From an uncultured Gammaproteobacteria bacterium (GTDB taxonomy: Bacteria; Pseudomonadota; Gammaproteobacteria; DRLM01), in assembly GCA_947259075.1 (NCBI GenBank), contig CAMYKQ010000040.1:1-64000 (forward strand): a DNA stretch of 64,000 bases. Reading direction: 5' to 3'. The position numbers were made by a program, and so were the translations under genes. Below are positions 49,288-59,002 of this stretch, piece by piece (the stretch's first letter is position 1; every line of letters starts with the position of its first letter). Under the pieces are notes generated by a model. That model searched no databases and had not been told where the DNA came from. It was given only the letters and a program-made list of their open reading frames with translations.

Positions 49288-49866
49288 TCAGCCAGCGAAG
49301 TTCTTCGCGACAAAATCCCAGTTGACGATCTTCCAAAAGGTTTCCACGTACTTGGGCCGGGCGTTGCGGTAATCGATGTAATAGGCGTGCTCCCACACAT
49401 CGCAGGTCAGCAAGGGTTTTTTGCCGTCAGTGAGCGGGCAGGCGGCGTTCGAGGTGGAGACGATTTCCAATTCACCCTGGGCGTTTTTCACCAGCCAGGC
49501 CCAGCCGGAGCCGAAGGTGGTGATGGCGGTCTGGGAGAATTTCTGTTTGAACTCGTCGATGGAACCGAAGGATTTTTTCAGGGCGTCCGCCAGCGCGCCG
49601 CCCGGTTCGGCGCTCTTGGGGGCGAGGCAGTTCCAGTAGAAGCTGTGATTCCATATCTGCGCGGCGTTGTTGAAGATACCGCCGGAGGATTTTTTGATGA
49701 TGTCTTCCAGGCTCATATTCTCAAACTCGGTGCCGGGAATGAGCTTGTTGAGATTGTCGACGTAGGTTTTGTGGTGTTTGCCGTGGTGGTACTCAAGCGT
49801 CTCTTTGGAGATGTGCGGCTCGAGGGCGGTGATGGGGTAGGGCAGTTCAGGCAATTTGTGTTCCAT
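49288..49866 (-). CDS. sodB: superoxide dismutase (Fe)
   Basis: [54 protein letters not shown]. Confidence 0.95.
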   Translation of the reverse strand: MEHKLPELPYPITALEPHISKETLEYHHGKHHKTYVDNLNKLIPGTEFENMSLEDIIKKSSGGIFNNAAQIWNHSFYWNCLAPKSAEPGGALADALKKSFGSIDEFKQKFSQTAITTFGSGWAWLVKNAQGELEIVSTSNAACPLTDGKKPLLTCDVWEHAYYIDYRNARPKYVETFWKIVNWDFVAKNFAG

Positions 49867-50076
49867 TGAGAGGTCTCCTCTTTAAAGATTAATGCTTGTG
49901 CGGCGGCGCGGCTAAGAATGGCGGGGGATGTCATGCAGGGTATGAAGTTATGCAGTGGCGTGTGGATGCCGCGATTAATAACCCAGGGTAAAAGTAGGAA
50001 TAATTCTAAAGCAGGCGGCGATTCGGTGCAAGCTGACGGGTGTTTGCCGCCGCCGCGAGTTTGATACGATGCGCCG

Positions 50077-51618
50077 ATGAACGCCATCGAACTCAGTTTA
50101 TTTTCCAGCCGTATCGCCGCGGTCTGCGAGGAGATGGGCGCGGTGCTGCAGCGCGCCGCCTTGTCGCCCAATATCAAGGACCGGCTGGATTACTCCTGCG
50201 CGGTGTTTGATCCGCAAGGTTTGCTCTGCGCACAGGCGGCGCATATCCCGGTGCATCTCGGCAGCATGGCCTATGCGATGCAAGATATCGTCGGCCGTTT
50301 GCGGTGGCGCGCGGGTGATATGGTGATTTTGAATGACCCCTATTTGGGCGGCACGCATTTGCCCGATGTCACCGTGGTGGCGCCGGTATTCGTGGCCGGT
50401 GAGCTGGCGGGCTTCGTCGCCAATCGCGCCCATCACGCCGATATCGGCGCGAGCGCGCCGGGGTCCATGCCGCTGTCGCGTAGTTTGGCCGAAGAAGGAT
50501 TCATCATCCCGCCGACGTATTTAATCCGCGCCGGCCGTTTGGATAAGGCTTGGCTGGCGCGGGTCTTGGCGCGCACCGCCAATCCCAGCCAGGCGCGGGG
50601 GGACTTCGCGGCGCAGATCAGCGCTAATCAGCGTGGCGCGCGCCGTTTGGCCGCATGGGTGTCCGGCCTGGGGCTGGCGCGTTTTCGTGAGGGTTTGCAC
50701 GAGCTCAATGAGTACGCCGAGCGTTTGGCGCTGGACGCCTTACGCCGCATCCCCGATGGTGTGTATCGCTACAGCGATGTGATGGATGACGACGGCCTGG
50801 GTCAGAACGACATCGTCATCGCCGCCGAGTTACGGGTGCGGGATGGCCATGTCACGGTGGACTTCAGCGGCACGGCGCCGCAAGTAGCGGGCAATATCAA
50901 TTGCCCGCTTTCGGTGGCCGCGGCGGCGGTGTATTACGTATTCCGCTGCCTGTTACCGGCGCAGACCCCGGCGTGCGCCGGTAGTTTCCGGCCGGTGAGT
51001 TTGAGCGCGCCCGCAGGCTGCTTGCTCAACGCCCGCCGCCCCGCGGCGGTGGCGGCGGGCAATGTCGAGACCAGCACCCGCGTGGTGGACGTGGTGCTGG
51101 GCGCCTTGGCGCAGGCCATCCCCGGGCGCATCCCCGCCGCCAGCCACGGCAGCATGAATAACATCGCTTTGGGCGCGCGCGGCGCGGCGCGCAGTTGGGA
51201 TTATTACGAAACCTTGGGCGGCGGCATGGGCGCGGGGCCGGCCGGCGGCGGGCCGAGCGCGGTGCAGACGCATATGACCAATACCCGTAATACGCCCATC
51301 GAGAGTTTGGAGATGCACTATCCCCTCAGGGTGCGCCGCTACGAGATCCGCCGTGGCAGCGGCGGGCCGGGGCGTTTCCCCGGCGGGGACGGCTTGCTGC
51401 GCGAGTATGAATTTCTCGAAGACACCGTGGTCACCCTGCTGACTGAACGGCGGCGCCATGCGCCTTGGGGTTTGCAGGGCGGCGCGGCGGGCGAGCGTGG
51501 CCGGAATAGGTATCAAGGCGCTGATCTCCCGGGCAAAGTGAACTTTATTGCTCACGCTGGCGAGCGGCTGGAAATTCATACCCCGGGTGGTGGCGGCTGG
51601 GGAGCCGTGGCGCTTTAA
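50077..51618 (+). CDS. hydantoinase B/oxoprolinase family protein
   Basis: HIPVHLGSMAYAMQDIV, LNDPYLGGTHLPDVTVVAPVF, NRAHHADIG, PGGGGWG C-terminus. Confidence 0.9.
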   Translation: MNAIELSLFSSRIAAVCEEMGAVLQRAALSPNIKDRLDYSCAVFDPQGLLCAQAAHIPVHLGSMAYAMQDIVGRLRWRAGDMVILNDPYLGGTHLPDVTVVAPVFVAGELAGFVANRAHHADIGASAPGSMPLSRSLAEEGFIIPPTYLIRAGRLDKAWLARVLARTANPSQARGDFAAQISANQRGARRLAAWVSGLGLARFREGLHELNEYAERLALDALRRIPDGVYRYSDVMDDDGLGQNDIVIAAELRVRDGHVTVDFSGTAPQVAGNINCPLSVAAAAVYYVFRCLLPAQTPACAGSFRPVSLSAPAGCLLNARRPAAVAAGNVETSTRVVDVVLGALAQAIPGRIPAASHGSMNNIALGARGAARSWDYYETLGGGMGAGPAGGGPSAVQTHMTNTRNTPIESLEMHYPLRVRRYEIRRGSGGPGRFPGGDGLLREYEFLEDTVVTLLTERRRHAPWGLQGGAAGERGRNRYQGADLPGKVNFIAHAGERLEIHTPGGGGWGAVAL

Positions 51619-51748
51619 ACACGGCATTCGTGTAATTCCTTACTGCTTTACTCTTAAAATCCGGGGCGGGGAGGTTTACACTGGCGCGATGAGATGGTGC
51701 TGAATGGTACGATCAATTATCCAATATTTTTTCTGAGGTGGCCGAGCG

Positions 51749-52078
51749 ATGGACGTGATGGACTTTATTAAGCAACAAGTTGAAACCAATCCGGTGGTGA
51801 TCTTCATGAAGGGCACGCCTGAATTTCCGCAGTGCGGTTTTTCCAGCCGGGCCTCTCAAGCCCTGGCCGCCTGCGGTGAGGAGTTCGCCTATGTGAATAT
51901 TTTTGAGAACCCGGAAGTGCATCGTAATCTGCCGCGTTTTTCCAACTGGCCGACCTTCCCCCAAGTTTTCGTGGGCGGGCAGCTGGTGGGTGGCTGTGAT
52001 ATCACGCTGGAGATGTTCGAGCGCGGCGAACTGCAAACTTTGGTGAAAGAGGCCGTGGCCAAAAGCAAAAGCGCATGA
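51749..52078 (+). CDS. grxD: monothiol glutaredoxin Grx4 family
   Basis: VVIFMKGTPEFPQCGFSSRASQAL; NWPTFPQVFVGGQLVGGCDI. Confidence 0.94.
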   Translation: MDVMDFIKQQVETNPVVIFMKGTPEFPQCGFSSRASQALAACGEEFAYVNIFENPEVHRNLPRFSNWPTFPQVFVGGQLVGGCDITLEMFERGELQTLVKEAVAKSKSA

Positions 52079-52100
52079 TCGCGCGGGCTTTATGATGTTC

Positions 52101-52138
52101 ATGAAAACGGGGGCCTTGCGCCCCCGTTTTGTTTTCAT
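52101..52138 (+). terminator. Rho-independent terminator after grxD
   Basis: aaaacgggggcc-ttgc-gcccccgtttt hairpin, T-rich tail. Confidence 0.8.
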
Positions 52139-52226
52139 GGAGCGGCTTGCCCGCCGGTTTTAAGTTTGGTTTCAGCAAGACTGCTTAAGTTGGGCCATAC
52201 TCTAAAATAACGCCGGAGACGCTTTC

Positions 52227-53156
52227 ATGATCGCCAATAATGAAGTCAAGGTGTGGGATCCCTTCGCGCGGGTCTGCCACTGGGCGCTGGCCGCCGCTGT
52301 TGCAATCGCCTATTTCAACGAAGATGGAGCCTGGCTCAGGCTGCATATGTGGGCCGCTTATACCATCATCGCTCTGCTGGCGTTTCGCCTGATTTGGGGT
52401 TTCATTGGCCCTCGCCACGCGCGCTTCCCGGATTTCGTGACCTTCCCCAATGCGGTGTTGAGTTTCATCAAAGACGGCGCGCGTCTCAAAGCCAAACCTT
52501 ATTCGGGCCATAATCCCGCGGGAGCCTGGATGATCATCCTCTTGGTGGTGATGTTAAGTCTCATCAGCTTATCGGGTGTGATGCTCTATGGCGCCGGGCA
52601 GCACGCCGGTCCCGTGGCGGGGATGATGGCTGGTACTAGCGTGATGTGGGAGGATGCGCTTAAAGAGACGCATGGCATGCTCGCCAGTCTCACGCTCGGT
52701 TTGATCGTGTTCCACATGGCGGGGGTGATCGTGGAAAGCCTCATATACAAGGAGAATCTGGTGCGCGCGATGTTTACCGGACGTAAACGCCCGTTAAAAG
52801 TCAATGAGCCGGCGCTGTCAGCGGCGAGGTCTTCCCCTTCGCCGCGTGCGCGCGCGCCGGGATCGATTTTGGCGGCCGCTGCCGCCATCTTGCTGGTGTG
52901 GGTCATGCTGGGCGCGGAGACTGCGCTCGCGGATGATGACCTCATTAAAGGCAATGGCCTCAGCTCTGTCGCGCCCTTGGAACCGGTGCTGGCCGAGGCC
53001 AAGGCCCGGCAGGCCGGGCGGGTCATCGCCGTGGAGTTCGAACGCTATCAGGGAAAAGCGGCCTATGAGATAGAGATTCTCGACAGCCAGGGTCAGGTGT
53101 GGGAGCTGATGTTCGATGCCATGACCGGCGAGTTCCTGGGGAAGTTCGAAGAGTAG
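52227..53156 (+). CDS. cytochrome b561-type membrane protein fused to C-terminal PepSY domain
   Basis: VWDPFARVCHWALAAAVAIAYF, HMWAAYTIIALLAFRLIWGFIGPRHARF; C-terminal GRVIAVEFERYQGKAAYEIEILDSQGQVWELMFDAMTGEFLGK. Confidence 0.85.
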   Translation: MIANNEVKVWDPFARVCHWALAAAVAIAYFNEDGAWLRLHMWAAYTIIALLAFRLIWGFIGPRHARFPDFVTFPNAVLSFIKDGARLKAKPYSGHNPAGAWMIILLVVMLSLISLSGVMLYGAGQHAGPVAGMMAGTSVMWEDALKETHGMLASLTLGLIVFHMAGVIVESLIYKENLVRAMFTGRKRPLKVNEPALSAARSSPSPRARAPGSILAAAAAILLVWVMLGAETALADDDLIKGNGLSSVAPLEPVLAEAKARQAGRVIAVEFERYQGKAAYEIEILDSQGQVWELMFDAMTGEFLGKFEE

Positions 53157-53174
53157 GCGAAAAGGAGGTCGAAG

Positions 53175-53840
53175 GTGAGGATATTGCTCGTTGAAGACGA
53201 CCCTTTGCTGCGGGATCGCTTGAAGATGGATCTCGGTCAGGCCGGGTTCGCGGTGGATGCGGTCGACAATGGTGTCGATGCCGAGCATATGGGCACGGAA
53301 GAGCCTTATGACGCCGTGGTTTTGGATTTAGGTCTGCCGCGGCGTTCCGGACTTGAGGTGTTGCAGAACTGGCGCCGTCACAAAAACGGTGTGCCGGTGA
53401 TTATTCTCACCGCGCGCGATGCCTGGCATGAAAAGGTCGACGGATTCAAAGCAGGCGCCGACGATTACCTCGCGAAGCCATTTCATATCGAAGAATTATT
53501 GGCGCGCTTGAGCGCGGTGATCCGCCGTGGCCACGGTAAGACGGGCGGTGAACTGCAGACCGCGGGGCTGGTGCTGAACGAAGGCCGGCAATCGGTGACC
53601 GTGGCGGACGGTGGCGTGGTGGAGCTCACCGGCATCGAATTCCGTTTGTTGCGTTATTTCATGTTGCACCCCGGACAGATCCTCTCCAAGAGCCGCTTGA
53701 CGGAACATGTTTACGAGTTTGATGAAGACAAAGACAGCAATGTGATCGAGGTGTACATCAACCGGCTGCGGCACAAACTGGGCAAAGACGTGATCGCCAC
53801 CCGCCGTGGTCAAGGCTATGTGTTCGGGGCGGCGGAGTAA
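53175..53840 (+). CDS. OmpR/PhoP-family response regulator
   Basis: ILLVEDDPLLRDRLKMDLGQAGF; DAVVLDLGLPRRSGLEVL; VIEVYINRLRHKLGKDVIATRRGQGYVFG. Confidence 0.93.
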   Translation: MRILLVEDDPLLRDRLKMDLGQAGFAVDAVDNGVDAEHMGTEEPYDAVVLDLGLPRRSGLEVLQNWRRHKNGVPVIILTARDAWHEKVDGFKAGADDYLAKPFHIEELLARLSAVIRRGHGKTGGELQTAGLVLNEGRQSVTVADGGVVELTGIEFRLLRYFMLHPGQILSKSRLTEHVYEFDEDKDSNVIEVYINRLRHKLGKDVIATRRGQGYVFGAAE

Positions 53841-55183
53841 TGCGTTCATTGCAGGCGCGGCTGGGCGTCGCCGTGGTGGTAAGCGTGGTGCTGCTGTTCG
53901 CCGCGCAGTGGTTGATGGTGAACAAGACACTGCTCGATCTTACGGAAAACTACTTCACGTCCCGGCTTGAACATGACATGGATGGTTTACTTGCCGCCTT
54001 GGATTTCGATAAAGAGGGCCGGCCGTTCTTGTCCAAGACTCAGCCTGATCCCATTTTTCATAATCCCTTCTCCGGTCATTATTTCGAGATTCTGGTGGCA
54101 GGAGAGGTTATTCGTTCGCGTTCTCTGTGGAACGGTAAACTGGACATCGCCGCGGTTGCCATCGGCAGCAATCAAATGACGCGCATGCCGGGACCGCAGG
54201 GACAAGATTTAGTCTTGTTACGCGCCGGGTTTAAAAAGCGCGGACATGCGGTGACCATCGGCGTGGCGGAAGATTATTCACCCATCGCGCAACAATTCCG
54301 CGGATTTCAGTGGGGCTATCTGTCCATCAGCGTGGGCGCATTGCTTGGCTTGATTTTGCTGCAGGTGTGGTTGGTGCGGATGAGTTTGCGGCCCTTGGAT
54401 CAGCTGCGCGCCGATATGCGGCGTTTGGAGCAAGGCGGGATCCGCCAGCTCAACGCCCAGGTTCCCGCCGAGGTCGCGCCGCTGGTGACCGAGCTCAATC
54501 GCTTGATTACCGTGCTGGGCCAGCGCCTGGAACGTTCGCGTAACGCGCTGGGCAATCTCGCGCATGCCTTGAAGACGCCGTTGACTGGCTTTAATCAGCT
54601 CTTGAACAGCGCGGAATTGAATCGCTATCCGCAACTGCGTGCGCAAATGTACGCGCAGAGCGATACCATCGGCCGTCTGATCCAGCGCGAGCTGAAACGC
54701 GCGCGGCTCGCGGGTGGCGCCGCGCCCGGACAACGTTTTGATCCCGAGCGCGAGTTGCCGCCGTTGCTGGCGATGTTTGAAAAGATATACCAGGAAAAAT
54801 CCATCGAAGTGCGAGGCGTGATTCCCAGTGGTCCGCAGCGCGCGGCGGAACGGGAGGACATGCTGGAGTTGTTTGGCAATCTGCTGGATAACGCCTGTAA
54901 ATGGGCGGCGCGGCGTGTGTTGCTGACCATTGAGGACAAGCCGGGTTTGGTGTTCAGCGTGGAAGATGATGGGCCCGGCGCGCCGGCTGAGGCCATTGCG
55001 CGTTTGACGGGGCGCGGCATGCGGGCGGACGAGTCCGTGAGCGGCTATGGTCTGGGTTTGGCCATCGCCAAGGAGGTCGTTGAGCATTACGGCGGGCGGA
55101 TAGGTTTCGAACGTTCGCCGTTGCTGGGTGGATTCCGCGTGTGGGTGGCGATTCCCGCGCAGGGCACACCCACGGCGGAATAA
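53840..55183 (+). CDS. sensor histidine kinase (PhoQ-like)
   Basis: Two TM, HAMP-like, NLAHALKTPLTGF H-box, FGNLLDNACKWA, GYGLGLAIAKEVVEHYGG. Confidence 0.92.
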   Translation: MRSLQARLGVAVVVSVVLLFAAQWLMVNKTLLDLTENYFTSRLEHDMDGLLAALDFDKEGRPFLSKTQPDPIFHNPFSGHYFEILVAGEVIRSRSLWNGKLDIAAVAIGSNQMTRMPGPQGQDLVLLRAGFKKRGHAVTIGVAEDYSPIAQQFRGFQWGYLSISVGALLGLILLQVWLVRMSLRPLDQLRADMRRLEQGGIRQLNAQVPAEVAPLVTELNRLITVLGQRLERSRNALGNLAHALKTPLTGFNQLLNSAELNRYPQLRAQMYAQSDTIGRLIQRELKRARLAGGAAPGQRFDPERELPPLLAMFEKIYQEKSIEVRGVIPSGPQRAAEREDMLELFGNLLDNACKWAARRVLLTIEDKPGLVFSVEDDGPGAPAEAIARLTGRGMRADESVSGYGLGLAIAKEVVEHYGGRIGFERSPLLGGFRVWVAIPAQGTPTAE

Positions 55184-55190
55184 AATGAGT

Positions 55191-56141
55191 TCAGCAGATG
55201 ATGCGGTTTCTACCTTGCTGCTTGGCTTGATAGAGGCAGTGATCCGCCTTTTTGATTAAATCATCTGGAGTCATAGGTTCGTCGTTGTTGGAGTGGGAGG
55301 CGACGCCGATCGACGCGGTGATGGGGATATTGCCTTCTGAAGATATGATGGGATTCTGCGAGATGCTGCGCCGGATCCTCTCGAAAATAAGGGGGGTGAA
55401 CTTGGCGGGGTCGGGGTGATGGGTCAGGATGGCGAATTCTTCACCGCCGATGCGCGCGACCATATCGGTGGGCCGTACCGCCCAAAGCAGACGCTGGGCG
55501 AAACCGCACAATACCTCGTCACCCACCGGGTGGCCGAAACGGTCGTTGATCAGTTTGAAGTGGTCGATATCCACGATGGCGCAGGTAGTGACGCCGCCAC
55601 GTGCGGTGGTTTCGCTGAGCAAGGACTCCAAGTGGGCCTGCATGAAGCGGCGATTGCCCAGACCGGTGAGCGGGTCGGTGGTCGCCAGTTCTTGTAGGCG
55701 TTGATTGTCCCGGCGGAGTACGTTAACCGTGCGCAATACCGTGTTGTGCAGGGTGCCGATGCGCGCGGCGGATTGTATCCGGGCGAGGAGCTCGCGGTCG
55801 TTGATGGGCTTGCGCAGGTAATCATCGACGCCGCGGCTAAGGGCTTCCTCCAAGGGTTCAATGCCTTCCTTGGAGGTGAAGAGAATAATGGCGCTGTAGC
55901 GTTGCCGCGATTCGTCAAGCTGGCGGATGGATTCCGCCAGCTGCAATCCGTCCATATTCGGCATGATCCAATCCGATAACACCACATCCGCCGGTCTCTC
56001 GCCCAGCATCATCAACGCTTCTTGGCCGTTAGACGCATAGCGTACTTTGCTATAGCCGGCTTGGCTGAGGACGCTGCTTAGCTTCTTGCAGACGATATCC
56101 GTGTCATCGACGATGAGTATGTCTAGATCCTGTTTGGCCAT
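55191..56141 (-). CDS. REC-GGDEF diguanylate cyclase (active-site-intact)
   Basis: ADVVLSDWIMPNMDG; DPLTGLGNRRFMQAHL; RIGGEEFAIL. Confidence 0.92.
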   Translation of the reverse strand: MAKQDLDILIVDDTDIVCKKLSSVLSQAGYSKVRYASNGQEALMMLGERPADVVLSDWIMPNMDGLQLAESIRQLDESRQRYSAIILFTSKEGIEPLEEALSRGVDDYLRKPINDRELLARIQSAARIGTLHNTVLRTVNVLRRDNQRLQELATTDPLTGLGNRRFMQAHLESLLSETTARGGVTTCAIVDIDHFKLINDRFGHPVGDEVLCGFAQRLLWAVRPTDMVARIGGEEFAILTHHPDPAKFTPLIFERIRRSISQNPIISSEGNIPITASIGVASHSNNDEPMTPDDLIKKADHCLYQAKQQGRNRIIC

Positions 56142-56184
56142 TGCCAGTCCTCGTGATTACCTCTGAACCTCATCCATGCGCGAT

Positions 56185-57108
56185 TCACATTATCAAGGTA
56201 TTGCCGCCAGTTTCTTGCGCGTCGCGCATTTTTCTGCTGGCGCTGGCTAACATGTCAAAGGGCGTTAGTTCACTGCGCCCATCGTCGCAGCATACGCCTA
56301 CGGAAACGCTGATTTCGATTTCATCGAGGGTGGCTGGGAGCGGTGGATAACTGATCGTGCGCAACAAGCGTTCAAAAATCCACGGGCGGATGTGGGCGCT
56401 GTCGGCATAACGTAAGGCCACGCCGAATTCATTGTCACCGGTGCGGGCGAGAAAATCGATGGGCCTTAAAGTGGCACGTAAGCGGTTGGCGACTTCACGC
56501 AGCACTTCGTTTTTGAAATTCTGGCCGTGGCGCTCGGCAATCAGGTCGAGTTGATCGATGCTGAGTAGCGCGCAACAGCTCAGGCCGTCGCGGGACCGTG
56601 TTTCCAACAATAAAGCCTCCAGGTGCTTTATCAGATAACGCCAATTACCGAGGCCGGTGAGCGGATCCTGCAAGCTGGTTTCACTCGCGGACGGATGGTG
56701 CTTGTGCAGCCGCAACTGGGTTTCCAAACTGGCGATGCGGTGCGCGGTTTTCAGCCGGAGTGACAAGCTCGCGCCATCGAAGGGGGCGAGCAAATAATCG
56801 TCAACGCCAGGTACTAGCGCGGGTGGCGAGGCTTGTAATTGCTCCGCGGTGACGCATTGCACGATAGCGGTGTAGCGGTCTTGCGCGCTGTCTTGGTGGC
56901 GCAGATTGTTGATGATGGCGGGATCAAAGTTGCTGGGCTGGAGGCTGGCGAGAATGACTACGTCAGCCGCCTGCTCCGCGCAGAGCGCCGGTACTTTGCT
57001 GAAGCTTTGAGTCCGGCGCAGATCTTGAAACCGCGCGCTTTCAATCGCGGCTTCGCAATGGGGGGCGAGATCCCCGGCTATCACAATGGAGAGTTGATTC
57101 TCGGTCAT
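56185..57108 (-). CDS. degenerate REC-GGDEF paralog
   Basis: DPLTGLGNWRYLIKHLEALL; RTGDNEFGVAL instead of GGDEF; ADVVILAS in place of the phospho-acceptor Asp. Confidence 0.85.
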   Translation of the reverse strand: MTENQLSIVIAGDLAPHCEAAIESARFQDLRRTQSFSKVPALCAEQAADVVILASLQPSNFDPAIINNLRHQDSAQDRYTAIVQCVTAEQLQASPPALVPGVDDYLLAPFDGASLSLRLKTAHRIASLETQLRLHKHHPSASETSLQDPLTGLGNWRYLIKHLEALLLETRSRDGLSCCALLSIDQLDLIAERHGQNFKNEVLREVANRLRATLRPIDFLARTGDNEFGVALRYADSAHIRPWIFERLLRTISYPPLPATLDEIEISVSVGVCCDDGRSELTPFDMLASASRKMRDAQETGGNTLIM

Positions 57109-57161
57109 GTTTTAACCCACGGTAAACCCTTGAGCGGATGCGCTGAGTAAGGTATCGGCCG

Positions 57162-57818
57162 TTATGCCGGCGTCATGAGCGCGCCCGGTGCGTCACGCGA
57201 AAACCCTTCCCATAGATTCACGATGCGGCAAAACAATTCAGCGGTTCTTTCCGCGTCGTAGATCGCGGAGTGGGCCTCACGGTGGTCCCACGCTATGCCC
57301 GCGGCTTGTACCGCGCGGCCTAACACCGTTTGACCGAAGGCCAAACCGCCCAAGGTGGCGGTATCAAACGTACTGAAAGGGTGAAAGGGATTGCGTTTGA
57401 TGCCGCTGCGCGCGACGGCGGCGTTGATGAAGGCCAGATCGAATGAGGGATTGTGTCCCAGCAAGATGGCGCGGGTGCAGTGGTGGTGCCGCACCGCTTG
57501 GCGTATCGGCTGAAAAATACTTTGCAGCGCCTCGTGTTCCGTCAACGCCTCACGGAATGGGTGATAGGGGTCGATACCTGTGAAGGCAAGGGCCGCGGGA
57601 TCGAGCCGGGCGCCCGCGAAGGGCGCGACGTGGCAGGCGAAGGTCTCGTGGCGGTGTAAACGGCCGGCTTCGTCCATGCGCAAGGTGACGGCGGCGACTT
57701 CCAAGAGGGCGTCGGTTTGCGGGTTGAAGCCACCGGTTTCCACGTCCACGGCGACGGGGAGGAAACCGCGGAAACGAGATCCCAAGACGGGTGACGGGCG
57801 GGAATGCGACATGCCCAC
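57162..57818 (-). CDS. rnt: ribonuclease T
   Basis: FLPVAVDVETGGFNPQTDALLEVAAV; GHNPSFDLAFINAAVAR; HREAHSAIYDAERTAELF. Confidence 0.92.
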   Translation of the reverse strand: MGMSHSRPSPVLGSRFRGFLPVAVDVETGGFNPQTDALLEVAAVTLRMDEAGRLHRHETFACHVAPFAGARLDPAALAFTGIDPYHPFREALTEHEALQSIFQPIRQAVRHHHCTRAILLGHNPSFDLAFINAAVARSGIKRNPFHPFSTFDTATLGGLAFGQTVLGRAVQAAGIAWDHREAHSAIYDAERTAELFCRIVNLWEGFSRDAPGALMTPA

Positions 57819-57885
57819 AGCATACGAGATTCGGCGCTAATTGGCGATGGGTCCGTGGTCGCGAAGCGAGTAACACGAGGGTCGA

Positions 57886-58845
57886 GTGATGAATAGGCAA
57901 AGAATGAACGGTTCTGTAACACAGAGTATACGTTTGTGGGGTGCCCTGACCCTCGGTTTGTTGATGTGCGGATCGGCCTGGGCCGCGGTGGGCGGACTGA
58001 CGCGCAGTGAACAGGCACCGCTGGTCGCCGTGAGCGCGGCGCCGGTTGTGGAAAATACCTTATTGTGGCGGGTGGAGCGCAGCGGTTTACGTCCCAGTTA
58101 TGTCTTCGGCACCATACATTCCGAAGACCCGCGCGTCGCCGAGTTGCCGCCCTCGGTGATTCAAGCCTTCCGTCTTTCCGATGCCTTCGCCATGGAGATG
58201 ATCCCCGATCAAACCGCGCTGGCGCGAATGAGCGCGGCGATGTTCATCAGCGAGGGCCCCAACTTGCATGAGATGCTGGGTGATGAGTGGTTTCAACGTA
58301 CCGCGGAATTGGTGACGCAGTACGGCGTGCCGCCCACTATTCTCTCATCACTTAAACCTTGGGTGGTGTTCACCGCCCTGACCATGCCCAAGGCGGAAGA
58401 GGGAATGTTCCTGGATGTGATTTTATATGGTGCCGCGCTGCATGACGGAAAATACATCCACGGTTTGGAAACCGCCGATGAGCAGGTGGGTACGTTCGAG
58501 GGTATCGCGCTCAACGATCAAGTAACTATCCTGAAAGACGTGGTCGCTAATTACGAATCCATCAGCCGCCTCAATAGCGAGCTGGTCAAGAGTTACACCC
58601 GCGGTGATTTGAGCGCCATTGCCTCGCTGCAAGCGCAATATATGACCAACGGCGATCAGCGTCTCGAGCGCATGTACCAGCAGCGCACGGTCGATGATCG
58701 CAATCTGCGTATGGTGGAACGCATGTTGCCGCGCATCGAGGAAGAAAATACCTTCATCGCCATCGACGCCTGGCATCTTCCCGGGGAGAACGGGGTGCTG
58801 CACTTGCTGGAGCAACGCGGCTACCGGGTTTCACCGGTGCAATAA
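57886..58845 (+). CDS. TraB/GumN family protein
   Basis: LLWRVERSGLRPSYVFGTIHSEDPRV; DAWHLPGENGVLHLLEQRGYRV. Confidence 0.88.
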   Translation: MMNRQRMNGSVTQSIRLWGALTLGLLMCGSAWAAVGGLTRSEQAPLVAVSAAPVVENTLLWRVERSGLRPSYVFGTIHSEDPRVAELPPSVIQAFRLSDAFAMEMIPDQTALARMSAAMFISEGPNLHEMLGDEWFQRTAELVTQYGVPPTILSSLKPWVVFTALTMPKAEEGMFLDVILYGAALHDGKYIHGLETADEQVGTFEGIALNDQVTILKDVVANYESISRLNSELVKSYTRGDLSAIASLQAQYMTNGDQRLERMYQQRTVDDRNLRMVERMLPRIEEENTFIAIDAWHLPGENGVLHLLEQRGYRVSPVQ

Positions 58846-59002
58846 ATTCGCCGCAGCCGCGAACGCCTGCTCAGCCGGGAAAATACGGGAAAAGAGGGCG
58901 ATGGGCGCATAAAAGACCCGCTTTGCTTTTTCTGTGCCGTCAGCGCAATGGAAGCAAATATTTTTCGAGCCCGCAGCAGGCCGCGCGGTAAAATGCCTGG
59001 CC

